NCBI GenBank assembly: GCA_002840245.1
Contig: PHAA01000023.1
Location: 1 to 57,105, forward strand
Source: Firmicutes bacterium HGW-Firmicutes-15
GTDB taxonomy: Bacteria; Bacillota; Syntrophomonadia; Syntrophomonadales; Syntrophomonadaceae
Direction of reading: 5' to 3'
DNA length: 57,105 nucleotides
Part shown: positions 43,443 to 53,015 of the stretch, in pieces
Layout: each line of letters opens with the position of its first letter
Position numbering within the stretch: the first letter of the stretch is position 1
Position numbers and translations under genes: made by a program
The notes under the pieces: model-generated
Database searches by the model: none
Told to the model about the DNA's origin: nothing
The model's input: the letters and a program-made list of their open reading frames with translations, nothing else

Positions 43443-44792
43443 TTAAACTATTTTATTGCTCCTAACCCAGATGTTCATCTGGTCAGCTTCTTTAATCAAC
43501 TCATCCCTAAGGTCGGGATGGGCAATGTTTATCAATGCTTCTGCCCTCTGCCAGGTTGATTTGGATTTTAACATAGCTATACCATACTCGGTAACTACAT
43601 AGAAATTGATGCTGCGGGGTACGGTTACAATAGCCCCGGGGGTAAGTATCGGACGTATTCTTGATTTCAGACTGCCGTCCTTACCCGTAAAAGTGGAGGT
43701 CAGACAAATCAAGCCTTTGCCTCCTACAGAATCATAAGATCCCGTGATAAAATCGAGCTGTCCGCCGGTTCCGGAGATGTGCCTGACTCCTGAAGACTCC
43801 GAAGCCACTTGCCCGTACAGATCTACCTCGATAGCATTATTGATACCGATAACCTTGTTATTCTGGCTTATCACTTTGGGATGATTGGTATACTCTACCG
43901 GATAAATAGCGCAGCAGGGGTTCCCATCCAGGAAGTTGTATAGCTTGTTGGTTCCCATAGCAAAGGTATAGACCATCTTGCGTTTGTCCAACTGTTTGTG
44001 CTTACCGGTAATTCGCCCGGCTTCATACATATCGACAAAGGAGTCGCACATCATTTCCGTGTGTACTCCCAGATCCTTTAAATCCGACTGGGCTATCATA
44101 GCACCTACTACGTTGGGCATACCTCCGATGCCTAACTGCAGACATGCTCCATCCTCTATTTCTCCCATTACGATAGAGGCTATTTGTTTATCAATATCCG
44201 TTACCGGTACCTCCGGAAGCTGAATCAAAGGTTGATTATCGCCTTCCACGATGTAATCTATTTCGGAGATATGAATAGACTCACGGTTACCACCCAAACA
44301 AATCGGCACGCTGCTATTCACTTCAACAATAACAATTTTGGCTGCATCGCAGACGTTAGGAGTGAATGAAACGGAGGTTCCAAAATTGAAATAACCATGT
44401 TTATCCATCGGTGCAACCTTTATCAATGCCACATCCGGTTCAACATAACCGCGATCATAAAAGCTGTTGCCTTCATGATAAGTTAAGGGCACATAGTTAC
44501 AAAGATTCTTATCGTGTAATTTGCGGCTGGCACCACTCATATGGATATCATTATAGATAAAGTGTTTTCTCTCCGGATCAGCCAGAACCGCTTTGGGCGG
44601 AAACGGGCAGGTTGTTGTCCGAATATTCACATTGGTAAGCTCCTCAACCCGCTTGGCCAGAGCCGCATCCAAGTAAGCAGAATTCATGACAAACTCACCG
44701 TAGTGTACCAGGTCACCTGATTTAACCACTTTTATGGCTTCATCAACGGGGGTTAATTTACGTTGATATTCGGCATTGTAATCCACCAACAA
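43443..44792 (-). CDS. Acyl-CoA:acetate CoA-transferase (butyryl-CoA/4-hydroxybutyrate type)
   Basis: This 449-residue class I CoA-transferase moves CoA from an acyl-CoA to acetate (or activates butyrate in reverse). The catalytic Glu is present in [12 protein letters not shown] near residue 290, followed by [26 protein letters not shown] lies near 220 and [14 protein letters not shown] is near 385. It is the last gene of the operon with hbd, crt, thiolase and acyl-CoA dehydrogenase, so butyrate activation is its likely job. The start is non-ATG (TTG or GTG) after a strong AAAGGAGG. Confidence 0.92.
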   Translation of the reverse strand: MLVDYNAEYQRKLTPVDEAIKVVKSGDLVHYGEFVMNSAYLDAALAKRVEELTNVNIRTTTCPFPPKAVLADPERKHFIYNDIHMSGASRKLHDKNLCNYVPLTYHEGNSFYDRGYVEPDVALIKVAPMDKHGYFNFGTSVSFTPNVCDAAKIVIVEVNSSVPICLGGNRESIHISEIDYIVEGDNQPLIQLPEVPVTDIDKQIASIVMGEIEDGACLQLGIGGMPNVVGAMIAQSDLKDLGVHTEMMCDSFVDMYEAGRITGKHKQLDKRKMVYTFAMGTNKLYNFLDGNPCCAIYPVEYTNHPKVISQNNKVIGINNAIEVDLYGQVASESSGVRHISGTGGQLDFITGSYDSVGGKGLICLTSTFTGKDGSLKSRIRPILTPGAIVTVPRSINFYVVTEYGIAMLKSKSTWQRAEALINIAHPDLRDELIKEADQMNIWVRSNKIV

Positions 44793-44807
44793 CGCCCTCC
44801 TTTTATT

Positions 44808-46643
44808 CTAGTATTCAAAGACAGCCGTAGGAACATCAATGGCAGAGGTGTCGGCGTCAATTACGATTTCAGCAACCGCCCATACGTTAGGCACCACATT
44901 GCGTACATAGTACTTGGCAGTAGCTACTTTGCCGCTGTAGAAGTCGTAGTCGAAGTGTTCTGCTCCCACTTCTTTGGCTCTCTTGTCAGCCACCAGGCCT
45001 TGATCGAGAATCTGACGTCCGCAGAAGAGCTGCGAAGTAGCAGTCAGGATGCGGCGTGAATAAAGGGGAATCAGGCTCGGGTTTGTTTTGGAATTTTCGC
45101 CCAAAATCTTCAACATTTCCTTATATGCATTCAGAGCTTTATCCATGTTGGCAAATTCTTTGGTGAAGGTAGCATTGCCCTTATTAGCCTCACAGAAGTC
45201 AACCATTTCCTGTACCCAGGCTGCGAATACGCTGCCGCCCTTCATGTTCATCTTGCGGCCTACCAGGTCAAGGGACTGAATGAAGTTGGTGCCTTCCCAG
45301 ATGGAGTAGATTTTCATGTCTGTGGCCAGCTGACCGACGGGATATTCTGAGCAGAAGCCATAACCGCCATAGGTCTGGATTGCTTCCCCAATCAGCCACC
45401 AGCCTTCATCGGAAGGATAAGCCTTGCAAAGCGGGGTGGTCATTTCGATCAGATCATTGGCTGCTTTTCTAACTGCCGGATCGGGATCACGGTGTCTCTG
45501 GTCAAATGCCAGATATAACCGATACATCATAGCTCGAATAGCTTCAATATGGGCTTTGCCCATCATCAGGGTACGCTTGATGTCCTCATGGTTGATAATA
45601 GCTACCCTGCCTGCCCTGGGATCAGTGAACGGGCGGCCCTGGACTCTTTCTTTAGCATTGTCACGAGCATTGGCAAATGCGTTAATGATGCAGGACAAGG
45701 CCATATGGCCGGTCTCCATGCGGGCCAGATTCATCATCTGGAACATCTGCGGCATACCTTCGCCCTTACCTTCGTTGTTACGTGGGTCTATCCCCAGCAG
45801 CCAACCGCGGCAGTTGCCTTCTTCGCCGGCAGCCAGAGATGCAGTTACCGAGCCGTGCAGGCCCATTTTATGTTCTACCCCGGTGGTCTGGAAATCGTTG
45901 TCTTCAAAACTACCGTCTTCGTTGACCCAGTACTTGGGAACTACAAACAGTGAAATACCGCCGGTACCGGGTTTGGAACCTTCGACCCGAGCCAGATAGA
46001 GGTGGATGATGTTTTCCGTAAAGTCATTATCCCCACCAGTTATGAATATCTTATTACCTTTGATCTTGAATATCCGGGGATCATCGGTCGGATAAGCCTT
46101 GGAAAGAATGTCGCCTACATCAGATCCGGCGCTGGGCTCAGTCAGACACATAGTGCCCGCCCAGGTTCCGTCCATCATCTTGGGCAGGAACATGGCCTTC
46201 AACTTTTCATCGCCATAACTTTGAATTAAATCGGCAGCTCCACTGGTCAACAGCACATAGGGCATAAAGGCGGGGTTGGCGGAAGCGATCAGTTCCCATA
46301 CCGCCGCATACAACATTTCCGGCAATACCATAGCATCAGGGCTATTGTCTATATTGCTGGTACCCCATCCTTCGCTCTGCAGCTTATGAAAAAGAGGACC
46401 GAAGCTTTTCGGGGTGATTACTTTGCCGTCAACAAAACTAATCGGGTTGTTCTCACCATCGTCATTGGTGGGTTCGATTACTTCCTTACACATCTTCAGG
46501 ATAGGTCCGAGAACTGATTTGATATCATCTTTGGAATAATAATCAGCAAACTGCGGGTAATTAAAAACTCCCTCAGTAGGAAGCCATTCTTGAATAATAA
46601 ACTCAAAATCTCTAATATTATTTACCGCAAAATTAGCAGCCAT
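44808..46643 (-). CDS. Acyl-CoA dehydrogenase (FAD, ~600-aa type)
   Basis: This 611-residue flavoprotein oxidises butyryl-CoA to crotonyl-CoA and passes electrons to ETF. The CLTEPSAGSD motif is near residue 165, ITGGDNDFTE near 205 and MGLHGSVTASL near 268. The catalytic-base region IWEGTNFIQSLDLVGRK is near 455. It is longer than the common 380-residue forms because of N- and C-terminal extensions typical of the FadE5-like subclass. It sits between thiolase and the CoA-transferase in the operon, and an intercistronic hairpin lies between it and thiolase. GAGGG precedes the ATG. Confidence 0.95.
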   Translation of the reverse strand: MAANFAVNNIRDFEFIIQEWLPTEGVFNYPQFADYYSKDDIKSVLGPILKMCKEVIEPTNDDGENNPISFVDGKVITPKSFGPLFHKLQSEGWGTSNIDNSPDAMVLPEMLYAAVWELIASANPAFMPYVLLTSGAADLIQSYGDEKLKAMFLPKMMDGTWAGTMCLTEPSAGSDVGDILSKAYPTDDPRIFKIKGNKIFITGGDNDFTENIIHLYLARVEGSKPGTGGISLFVVPKYWVNEDGSFEDNDFQTTGVEHKMGLHGSVTASLAAGEEGNCRGWLLGIDPRNNEGKGEGMPQMFQMMNLARMETGHMALSCIINAFANARDNAKERVQGRPFTDPRAGRVAIINHEDIKRTLMMGKAHIEAIRAMMYRLYLAFDQRHRDPDPAVRKAANDLIEMTTPLCKAYPSDEGWWLIGEAIQTYGGYGFCSEYPVGQLATDMKIYSIWEGTNFIQSLDLVGRKMNMKGGSVFAAWVQEMVDFCEANKGNATFTKEFANMDKALNAYKEMLKILGENSKTNPSLIPLYSRRILTATSQLFCGRQILDQGLVADKRAKEVGAEHFDYDFYSGKVATAKYYVRNVVPNVWAVAEIVIDADTSAIDVPTAVFEY

Positions 46644-46709
46644 GTTTTTATTCCCTCCATTTTACCTTTTTTATTTATTTCTACTTCTTGACCTTTTTTG
46701 TTAAAAGAG

Positions 46710-46743
46710 GTAGGCGATGGTCTCTAGGAAGATCATCACCTAC
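46710..46743 (-). other. Intercistronic hairpin between thiolase and acyl-CoA dehydrogenase
   Basis: GTAGGCGATGG and its near-complement CATCACCTAC (one mismatch) form a stem with CTCTTTT on its minus-strand side. A second hairpin, TATAGAG-AGGAGG-CTCTATA (46753-46772), covers the thiolase stop codon. Both may tune mRNA levels of the genes downstream. Confidence 0.5.
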
Positions 46744-46767
46744 AATATAGATTATAGAGAGGAGGCT

Positions 46768-47979
46768 CTATATATCCCTAGTCCATAAAGAACACAAAGC
46801 TGGTCCACCGCCTACACAAAGTGAAGCTCCACCAATGTTCTTACCCTGTTTTTCCAGCTCATAGTACAAAGAGACTACTATACGTAAAGCAGTGCATCCT
46901 ACCGGGTGACCCAGACCAATACCGGAACCATTAACGTTTACCTTGCTCAGGTCCATGTCAATGCCGAAGTCTTCTTTGATCATTCTGCCCACACCAATGA
47001 ACTGTGAAGCAAAAGCTTCGTTGATTTCCCAGTAATCCACATCTTCATACTTCATGCCAGCTTGAGCTAAGCATTTGGGAATGACAACTGCCGGGCCCAG
47101 ACCCATAACTTCGGGTGCTACGCCTTCCGCGCAGATGTTGATTAGTTTCATTAACGGTTTTAAACCTAATTCCAGAGCCTTAGCTTTGGACATGATTATT
47201 ACTGCAGCGGCAGCATCATTTACTCCAGATGCATTAGCAGCTGTAACTACTCCATCCTTTTTGAAGGCGGCAGGTAATTTGGCCATTGATTCAACACTGG
47301 CATCGGGAATCATATGCTCGTCTTTTTCAAATAATTTGATACCCTTTTTGGACTTAAGTTCGACTGGGACTATTTCCCGTGTAAAGGTTCCATCCTGTGT
47401 AGCACGGGTAGCGCGTTGATGGCTTAAAAGAGCGAGTTCGTCACATTCTATACGGGTAATGCCGTATTTCTCAGCGATATTTTCGGCAGTCATGCCCATA
47501 TGACCAGGTACCAAGCGATCTACCAGACCGTCATGAAGCATAGCATCTTCAACTTTTCCAGGGCCCATGCGATATCCCATTCTGGCTTTAGGAAGCATAT
47601 AAGGAGCATTGGTCATGCTTTCTACACCTACAACCAAGCCTATATCGGTTTTGCCCAGTTGAATGTTATGAATAGCTACTTCCAGAGCACGCATCCCGGA
47701 AGCGCAGTTCTGGTTAACATTACAAGCATTACTTCTGACAGGGAGACCAGCTGCCATACCAACCTGGCGGGCAGGCAGAGATCCCTGCATATGTGGATAT
47801 ACTTCGCCCATTACTATTTCGTCGATAGTATCTGCAGCTATACCTGCTCTTTTAATGGCTTCTTTAGCTACGGTAACGGCCAGTTCAATAGCCTGTATAT
47901 CTTTGAGGGTGCCTTGGAATCTAGCGATAGGCGTTCTACACGCACTTACTATAACAACATCTTGTATTTCTTTCATCAT
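46768..47979 (-). CDS. Acetyl-CoA acetyltransferase (thiolase)
   Basis: This 403-residue cytosolic thiolase cleaves acetoacetyl-CoA to two acetyl-CoA in beta-oxidation. The acylation Cys is in NQNCASGMRALEVA near residue 93, the conserved NGSGIGLGHPVGCTA near 353 holds the catalytic His, and the second Cys is in SLCVGGGPALC near 390. ATGATG start, with AGGGGG 10 nt before. It is the third gene of the hbd-crt-thiolase-acd-CoA-transferase operon. Confidence 0.96.
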   Translation of the reverse strand: MMKEIQDVVIVSACRTPIARFQGTLKDIQAIELAVTVAKEAIKRAGIAADTIDEIVMGEVYPHMQGSLPARQVGMAAGLPVRSNACNVNQNCASGMRALEVAIHNIQLGKTDIGLVVGVESMTNAPYMLPKARMGYRMGPGKVEDAMLHDGLVDRLVPGHMGMTAENIAEKYGITRIECDELALLSHQRATRATQDGTFTREIVPVELKSKKGIKLFEKDEHMIPDASVESMAKLPAAFKKDGVVTAANASGVNDAAAAVIIMSKAKALELGLKPLMKLINICAEGVAPEVMGLGPAVVIPKCLAQAGMKYEDVDYWEINEAFASQFIGVGRMIKEDFGIDMDLSKVNVNGSGIGLGHPVGCTALRIVVSLYYELEKQGKNIGGASLCVGGGPALCSLWTRDI

Positions 47980-48009
47980 TTTGAAATATCCCCCTAATAA
48001 TTTATTTTA

Positions 48010-48792
48010 TTATTTACCTTGAAATGATGGTTTTCTCTTTTCCAGAAATGCTCCCATGCCTTCCTTTTGATCAAAAGTGGAGGAGCACATGCCGAACATA
48101 TCCGATTCTATACTCATAGCAGTATCCAGATCGGCCTGCATACCTTTACCAATGGCAAATTTAGCATATCCTACCGCTAGGGGTGCCTTTTTAGCAATCT
48201 TCGCAGCCATTTTCTTAGCTTCATTCATTACTTGATCAACAGGATATACATGGTTGACTAGCCCCAAGCGATAGGCTTCGTCTGCCTTTATGGTATCAGC
48301 TGTATAGGTAAGCTCCTTAGCTCGTCCTTCGCCAATCAAACGCGGTAAACGTTGAGTGCCCCCAAAGCCAGGGATAACCCCCAGACCCACTTCGGGTTGC
48401 GCAAATAGCGCATTATCGGCAGCCAACCTTATGTCACAGGCCATTGCCAGTTCGCACCCTCCACCCAGGGCAAAACCTATAATTGCGGCAATAACTGGTT
48501 TCTCCATGATTTCGATCATACGCATTGTTTTCTCGCCATAGTCGGAAAACTCACGTGCTTCAACAGCGGACAAGGGCTGCATGTAAGCAATATCAGCACC
48601 GGCCACAAATGCTTTATCTCCCGTGCCGGTGATTATCATCACTTTAATAGACTTGTCTGTGGCAACATCCTCTATAACACTTCTTATTTCTGCCAGAGTA
48701 TCTTTATTAAGTGCGTTTAGAGCTTTGGGTCGGTTAATGGATAAAATCGCTATACCGTCTGATTTGTCCAACAGAACATTTTCATATGCCAT
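48010..48792 (-). CDS. crt: Enoyl-CoA hydratase (crotonase)
   Basis: This 260-residue crotonase-fold enzyme hydrates crotonyl-CoA to 3-hydroxybutyryl-CoA. AFVAGADIAYM near residue 60 and ALGGGCELAMACDIRLA near 108 make the oxyanion hole and carry the catalytic Glu; FAQPEVGLGVIPGFGGTQRL near 130 carries the second catalytic Glu. It follows hbd by 73 bp with GGGGGATATAGTA before its ATG. Confidence 0.96.
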   Translation of the reverse strand: MAYENVLLDKSDGIAILSINRPKALNALNKDTLAEIRSVIEDVATDKSIKVMIITGTGDKAFVAGADIAYMQPLSAVEAREFSDYGEKTMRMIEIMEKPVIAAIIGFALGGGCELAMACDIRLAADNALFAQPEVGLGVIPGFGGTQRLPRLIGEGRAKELTYTADTIKADEAYRLGLVNHVYPVDQVMNEAKKMAAKIAKKAPLAVGYAKFAIGKGMQADLDTAMSIESDMFGMCSSTFDQKEGMGAFLEKRKPSFQGK

Positions 48793-48864
48793 TACTATAT
48801 CCCCCTTCCCCCAGTAGTACTAAAACAATTAATTATTTTTGCAAGGTTTTAAACTACATAATTA

Positions 48865-49722
48865 CTATTTACTATAGTCGTAGAAGCCTTTGCCGGTCTT
48901 CATGCCTAGGTGTCCAGCACGAACTTTTTGTCTGAATGCTAACGAAGGACGGTATTTGGAATCGGCAAATTCTTTAACGAAGAATTCACATACTGCCAGA
49001 ACGATATCTATTCCAACCATGTCAGCTAAAGCTAATGGGCCCATAGGCATTCCTGCGCCAAGTTTCATAGCCTTATCTATTTCTGCCGCTGAAGCAACTC
49101 CTTCTTGAAAAACGATAGCAGCTTCATTCATATACGGAACCAGGATGCGGTTAACGATGAAACCAGGGCTTTCTTTAACGGGCACTGGTTCTTTGCCAAT
49201 TTTCTTAGACATTTCTACGACTGCCTGTACAGCTTCATCGGATGTTACTGCGCCTGGAATTACTTCTACTAATTTCATCATAACTACTGGATTAAAGAAG
49301 TGCATCCCCAAGAGTCTATCGGGACGGTTGGTAGCTGCTGCGATCTCAGTAATGCTTAGAGCTGAGGTATTGGTTGCCAATATAGCATCAGCCTTACAAA
49401 TCTCACTCAGTTGTTTTTGAACTTTTTTCTTGATATCAATGTTCTCGATAATTGCTTCGATTACAATGTCTACATCTTTAAAGTCGTTAATATCTGTACT
49501 GCTAGTTAACAGAGCATTAAATCCGCTCACGTCGTCAGCAGTTCTCTTACCCTTTTCAACTGCTTTACCCCAAGCCTTGTTTAAACCCTTAACTGCCTTT
49601 TCAACTATTTCTGGTACTACATCTATTAAAACCACACTATATCCTGCTTCAACACTAACTTGAGCAATTCCCGCACCCATGGTGCCAGCACCCAATACTC
49701 CGATTTTTTTAATTTCCACCAT
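48865..49722 (-). CDS. hbd: 3-Hydroxybutyryl-CoA dehydrogenase
   Basis: This 285-residue NAD(P)-dependent dehydrogenase oxidises 3-hydroxybutyryl-CoA. The N-terminal dinucleotide motif GVLGAGTMGAGIAQ is near residue 8. The catalytic dyad is in GMHFFNPVVMMKLVE (His near 139) with NRIL near 188; the C-terminal domain ends in GKGFYDYSK. It is the first gene of the operon, preceded by GAGGAGG and a ~140-nt leader that starts at the -24/-12 promoter. Confidence 0.97.
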   Translation of the reverse strand: MVEIKKIGVLGAGTMGAGIAQVSVEAGYSVVLIDVVPEIVEKAVKGLNKAWGKAVEKGKRTADDVSGFNALLTSSTDINDFKDVDIVIEAIIENIDIKKKVQKQLSEICKADAILATNTSALSITEIAAATNRPDRLLGMHFFNPVVMMKLVEVIPGAVTSDEAVQAVVEMSKKIGKEPVPVKESPGFIVNRILVPYMNEAAIVFQEGVASAAEIDKAMKLGAGMPMGPLALADMVGIDIVLAVCEFFVKEFADSKYRPSLAFRQKVRAGHLGMKTGKGFYDYSK

Positions 49723-49861
49723 TATTCCTCCTCATTTAATGAATATATTACCAATCTAAAAATGTGACCCTTGAATAAATCTTCTCACCTCCTTCCAATG
49801 CATTAAGACTTCTTAGATTATTTGTATAAAAAGATAGTAAATTGTCTTTTTCTCTATATAT

Positions 49862-49877
49862 AGCAAAAACTATGCCA
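49862..49877 (-). promoter_or_regulatory. Sigma-54 (-24/-12) promoter of the butyrate operon
   Basis: On the minus strand the site reads TGGCAT-AGTTT-TTGCT, matching the sigma-54 consensus TGGCAC-N5-TTGCW in all key positions (GG and GC 10 bp apart). It lies about 140 bp before hbd and just after the terminator of the sigma-54 activator gene, whose product is the obvious candidate to drive it. No experimental support is known to me. Confidence 0.88.
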
Positions 49878-49911
49878 ACCGATAAAAGTGGACAAGTAAA
49901 ACACGCAAAAA

Positions 49912-49942
49912 GGCGACATGCCGGTTCTTACAGCATGTCGCC
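49912..49942 (-). terminator. Terminator of the sigma-54 activator gene
   Basis: GGCGACATGC and GCATGTCGCC form a perfect 10-bp stem with an 11-nt loop, followed on the minus strand by TTTTTG. It keeps read-through from the activator gene out of the butyrate operon; the sigma-54 promoter begins about 35 bp further on. Confidence 0.85.
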
Positions 49943-50236
49943 AATATTTTAATAACACTAATTGTATTTTACTGGTGTCCCAAAAATAGATATTTGATAA
50001 AATCACTAAATGGCCAAATAGTATTATTTAATACAGTTATAGCAGTATATCAAAATAGGAGGATTAACATATTCAATAATATTTACATCATTAAAATTAC
50101 AGTATTTTGAGCTAACAACCCGGTAATATTGTGCAAAGGTAATCGAAGTGCAGATATTTAATTTTTTATTGTATCCCAAAACGGGAGGGTTCTACCCCGT
50201 CTTAACCCGAATGAGTTAAGAAAATGATCCCTATAT
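49943..50236. other. AT-rich space between activator gene and its terminator
   Basis: This stretch holds no gene. Activator-binding sites for the operon could be here: TCCCAAAA occurs at about 49979 and again near 50174. A short GC-rich hairpin (ACGGG..CCCGT, 50178-50200) lies just after the activator stop. An AGGAGG at 50056 is followed by no usable start codon. Confidence 0.4.
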
Positions 50237-52696
50237 TTATTCCAATCCATACTTTTCTAGTTTTCGATACAATGCCGAGGTATGGATACCCAGCAGTTTA
50301 GCAGTTCGGACTTTATTGCCATTGGTATTTTCCAAAGCTTGAAAGATTATTTTTTTCTCCAGTTGCTCAATGGCATCTCCAAGTGAGGTCGGAAGAGCAT
50401 TTACATCTTCATCCTTGAAATGAACCTTTTCCACTAAAACCGGAAAGTGTTTTATAGTGATACTGTTTTCACGGTTCATATCAGCCAGATTGAGAGCTCG
50501 CTCCAATAAATTTTCTAATTCCCTTGCATTACCAGGCCAAGTATAATTTTGCATTAGTTCTATGGTTTTACTAGATATTTTAGTAATTTTCATACCTAAG
50601 CCACGATTTATTTTGTGCATGAGAGCTTCCACCAGTTGGGGAATATCATCAGTCCTTTCTCTTAAAGAGGGAATATTAATCCTTACTACATTTAAGCGGT
50701 AATAAAGATCCTGGCGAAATTTCCCTTCTTCTACCATTTGCTCTAAATCGCGGTTTGTAGCCGCTATAACTCGGACATTAATATAGATAGGCTTGGTTCC
50801 TCCGACTCTCTCCACCATTCTTTCCTGCAATACGGATAATAGCTTGGTTTGCATGGTCAATGGCATGTCACCTATTTCATCCAGGAAAATGGTCCCGCCC
50901 ATAGCTAGTTCGAATTTACCAGGTTTTCCGCCTTTCATGGCTCCGGTAAAGGCGCCTTCTTCATAGCCAAATAGTTCAGACTCCAGTAGATTTTCGGGTA
51001 AGGCAGCACAGTTTATCCTTACAAAGGGATGTGAACTCCGGTTACTAGAGTTATGAATAGCATGAGCAAACAATTCCTTACCTGTGCCACTTTCACCGGT
51101 AATTAGTAAAGTTGATACGGTATGAGAAACTTGTTCAGCCATGGATTTAACCTTAACAAAGGCAGAACTTTCACCAATCAAATCTTTAAATTGCCATTTA
51201 GCCCGATAGCCCTGGCGAACTTCTTCTTTATATATATTTAATTCTTTTTCGGTCTCCTGCAATTTCTTCATCAGTATTTTAGCACCGGACATATCCATAA
51301 ACAGGCTTCTGGCACAAGCGCCGATGATTGTACCGTCTTTAATAATGGGCAGACGGGTTATAATGTATTGCTGTCCGTTGATAAAATGTATATCTGCCTG
51401 ATCTATGCGTCCAGTATTAATAATTTGAATCAACTGGGAAGTAGGTGTAATTGCCAGAATGTGTTTCCCCACCACTTGACTTTTTTCCAAACCCAGTGCG
51501 TCAAGGTAGGTCTGATTCATAGCTGTTATTATGCCGTCCTTATCTACTATTACATAGACCATATATGGGCTTTCAATCAAGGCTTCTGAGATAGCCTGGA
51601 ATTCCTGCTCCGTTTCTTGGAGTTTTTGCATCAGAATCTTAGCCCCAGACATATCTAAGAAAAGACTTTTGGCGATGGCTCCTATAATTTCTCCATCCTT
51701 AATAACTGGCATTCGGCTCATAATAGTATCTCGCCCATTTATGGGCCAAATGACGGCTTCGTCTATTCGACCGGTTTTAAGGATGGTAGGCAGCTCGGAA
51801 TTCGGTACGATTTCTAGAATGTGTTTACCCAGCACTTCTTCCTTCTTTAAGCCATACGCATCTAGATAAGTCTGGTTCATGGTAGTAATAAAGCCATCCT
51901 TATCCACAATAACATAAATCATGTAAGGGCTTTCGGTGAGAGCTTCCGACAGAGCCTGAAATTCCTTCTCAGTTTCATGTAATTTATTCATCATAATTTT
52001 AGCCCCGGACATATCTAAAAATAGGCTTTTACCAACTGCTCCGATGATTTCTCCGTTCTTTACAATGGGAATGCGGGTTACGATCGTATCCCGATCATTT
52101 ATAGTCCAGATATCGGCTTTGTCTATCCGCCCGGTACGTAATACTTCAGGAAGTTTGGAATTGGGGGTTACATCTAATATGTATTTCCCTATTACATCCT
52201 TTTTCTCCAGGCCGATTTCATCCAGGTAGGTTTGATTCATCATAGTAATTAAGCCCTCTTTGTTTACGGTCACATAAACCATATAAGGGCTTTCGATGAG
52301 CGCGTCAGAATAAGCTCTGAATTCTTCTTCGGTTTCCTGGAGTTTCTGCATTAAAATCCTGGCCCCAGACATATCCAAAAAATAGCTCTGGCCAATTGCG
52401 CCAACAATTTCCCCGTCTTTAATAATGGGTAGTCGAGTTACCACTGTGTCAATGCCATTAAGGGGCCATATATCTGCTTTGTCAATTCTACCAGTTTTGA
52501 GCACTTCCGGAAGTTCAGAATTTGGTAAGACATCAAGCACATATTTCCCGATGGCCTGATCCTTCCTTAACCCCAGCAAATCTAAAAAGGTCTGATTCAT
52601 TACAGTTATATAACCGTCCTTATCCACAATGACCAATGCCATGTAGGGACTTTCAACCAGAATTTCATTTATATCTTGGGTGTTGAATTTTGACAA
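50237..52696 (-). CDS. Sigma-54 activator with four tandem PAS modules
   Basis: This 819-residue regulator has four near-identical PAS modules with a period of about 120 residues (LVESPYM at 13, then at 133, 253 and 373). Each ends with the linker SGAKILMQKLQETE. The AAA+ domain has Walker A GESGTGKE near 535, GAFTGA near 600 and Walker B GGTIFLDEIGD near 620. A Fis-type HTH (VRTAKLLGIHTSALYRKLEKYGL) is at the end. GAFTGA is required for sigma-54 contact. The start is TTG with GGGGG 11 nt before. Adjacent to the butyrate operon and its -24/-12 promoter, it probably senses a substrate or redox state and turns beta-oxidation on. Confidence 0.95.
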   Translation of the reverse strand: MSKFNTQDINEILVESPYMALVIVDKDGYITVMNQTFLDLLGLRKDQAIGKYVLDVLPNSELPEVLKTGRIDKADIWPLNGIDTVVTRLPIIKDGEIVGAIGQSYFLDMSGARILMQKLQETEEEFRAYSDALIESPYMVYVTVNKEGLITMMNQTYLDEIGLEKKDVIGKYILDVTPNSKLPEVLRTGRIDKADIWTINDRDTIVTRIPIVKNGEIIGAVGKSLFLDMSGAKIMMNKLHETEKEFQALSEALTESPYMIYVIVDKDGFITTMNQTYLDAYGLKKEEVLGKHILEIVPNSELPTILKTGRIDEAVIWPINGRDTIMSRMPVIKDGEIIGAIAKSLFLDMSGAKILMQKLQETEQEFQAISEALIESPYMVYVIVDKDGIITAMNQTYLDALGLEKSQVVGKHILAITPTSQLIQIINTGRIDQADIHFINGQQYIITRLPIIKDGTIIGACARSLFMDMSGAKILMKKLQETEKELNIYKEEVRQGYRAKWQFKDLIGESSAFVKVKSMAEQVSHTVSTLLITGESGTGKELFAHAIHNSSNRSSHPFVRINCAALPENLLESELFGYEEGAFTGAMKGGKPGKFELAMGGTIFLDEIGDMPLTMQTKLLSVLQERMVERVGGTKPIYINVRVIAATNRDLEQMVEEGKFRQDLYYRLNVVRINIPSLRERTDDIPQLVEALMHKINRGLGMKITKISSKTIELMQNYTWPGNARELENLLERALNLADMNRENSITIKHFPVLVEKVHFKDEDVNALPTSLGDAIEQLEKKIIFQALENTNGNKVRTAKLLGIHTSALYRKLEKYGLE

Positions 52697-52842
52697 AGCA
52701 AACTGCCCCCTTTTATCTTCCTATGCTCATATTATCAGGAAAATCAAGCGCTGTGTATCCATACTTGTAATTCTCTTAAAACTCACTTTAGGATTTTAAT
52801 AACATAACAAGCAGTGCAAGCAATATCAGCCCTTAAATATTA

Positions 52843-52871
52843 TTGACTTAGTTAATAGTATACTTTAGACT
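52843..52871 (+). promoter_or_regulatory. Predicted sigma-A promoter of the second CoA-transferase gene
   Basis: TTGACT (-35) and TAGACT (-10) are 17 bp apart, with about 145 bp of leader before the gene at 53016. No -24/-12 element was found here, so the gene may be under a different control than the butyrate operon. Confidence 0.5.
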
Positions 52872-53015
52872 GAAAAACAATTTATATATAGCAGATAGGC
52901 ATTATAACTAAAAATGCGATATTTTAATTATTAATTCATAATATAAGCTGGCCATATTGGTACAAAAGTATTATTGAGCTTGAAAGGGAAGTAAAGGATA
53001 TTAGGAGGTAGAACA

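Noticed and set aside
50056-50115. AGGAGG followed by an open frame before the activator's 3' end
   Set aside because: No ATG, GTG or TTG follows at a proper distance, and the frame closes after a few codons.
52860-52920. Possible -24/-12 promoter before the second CoA-transferase
   Set aside because: GG and GC elements are 16 bp apart instead of 10, so it does not fit sigma-54.
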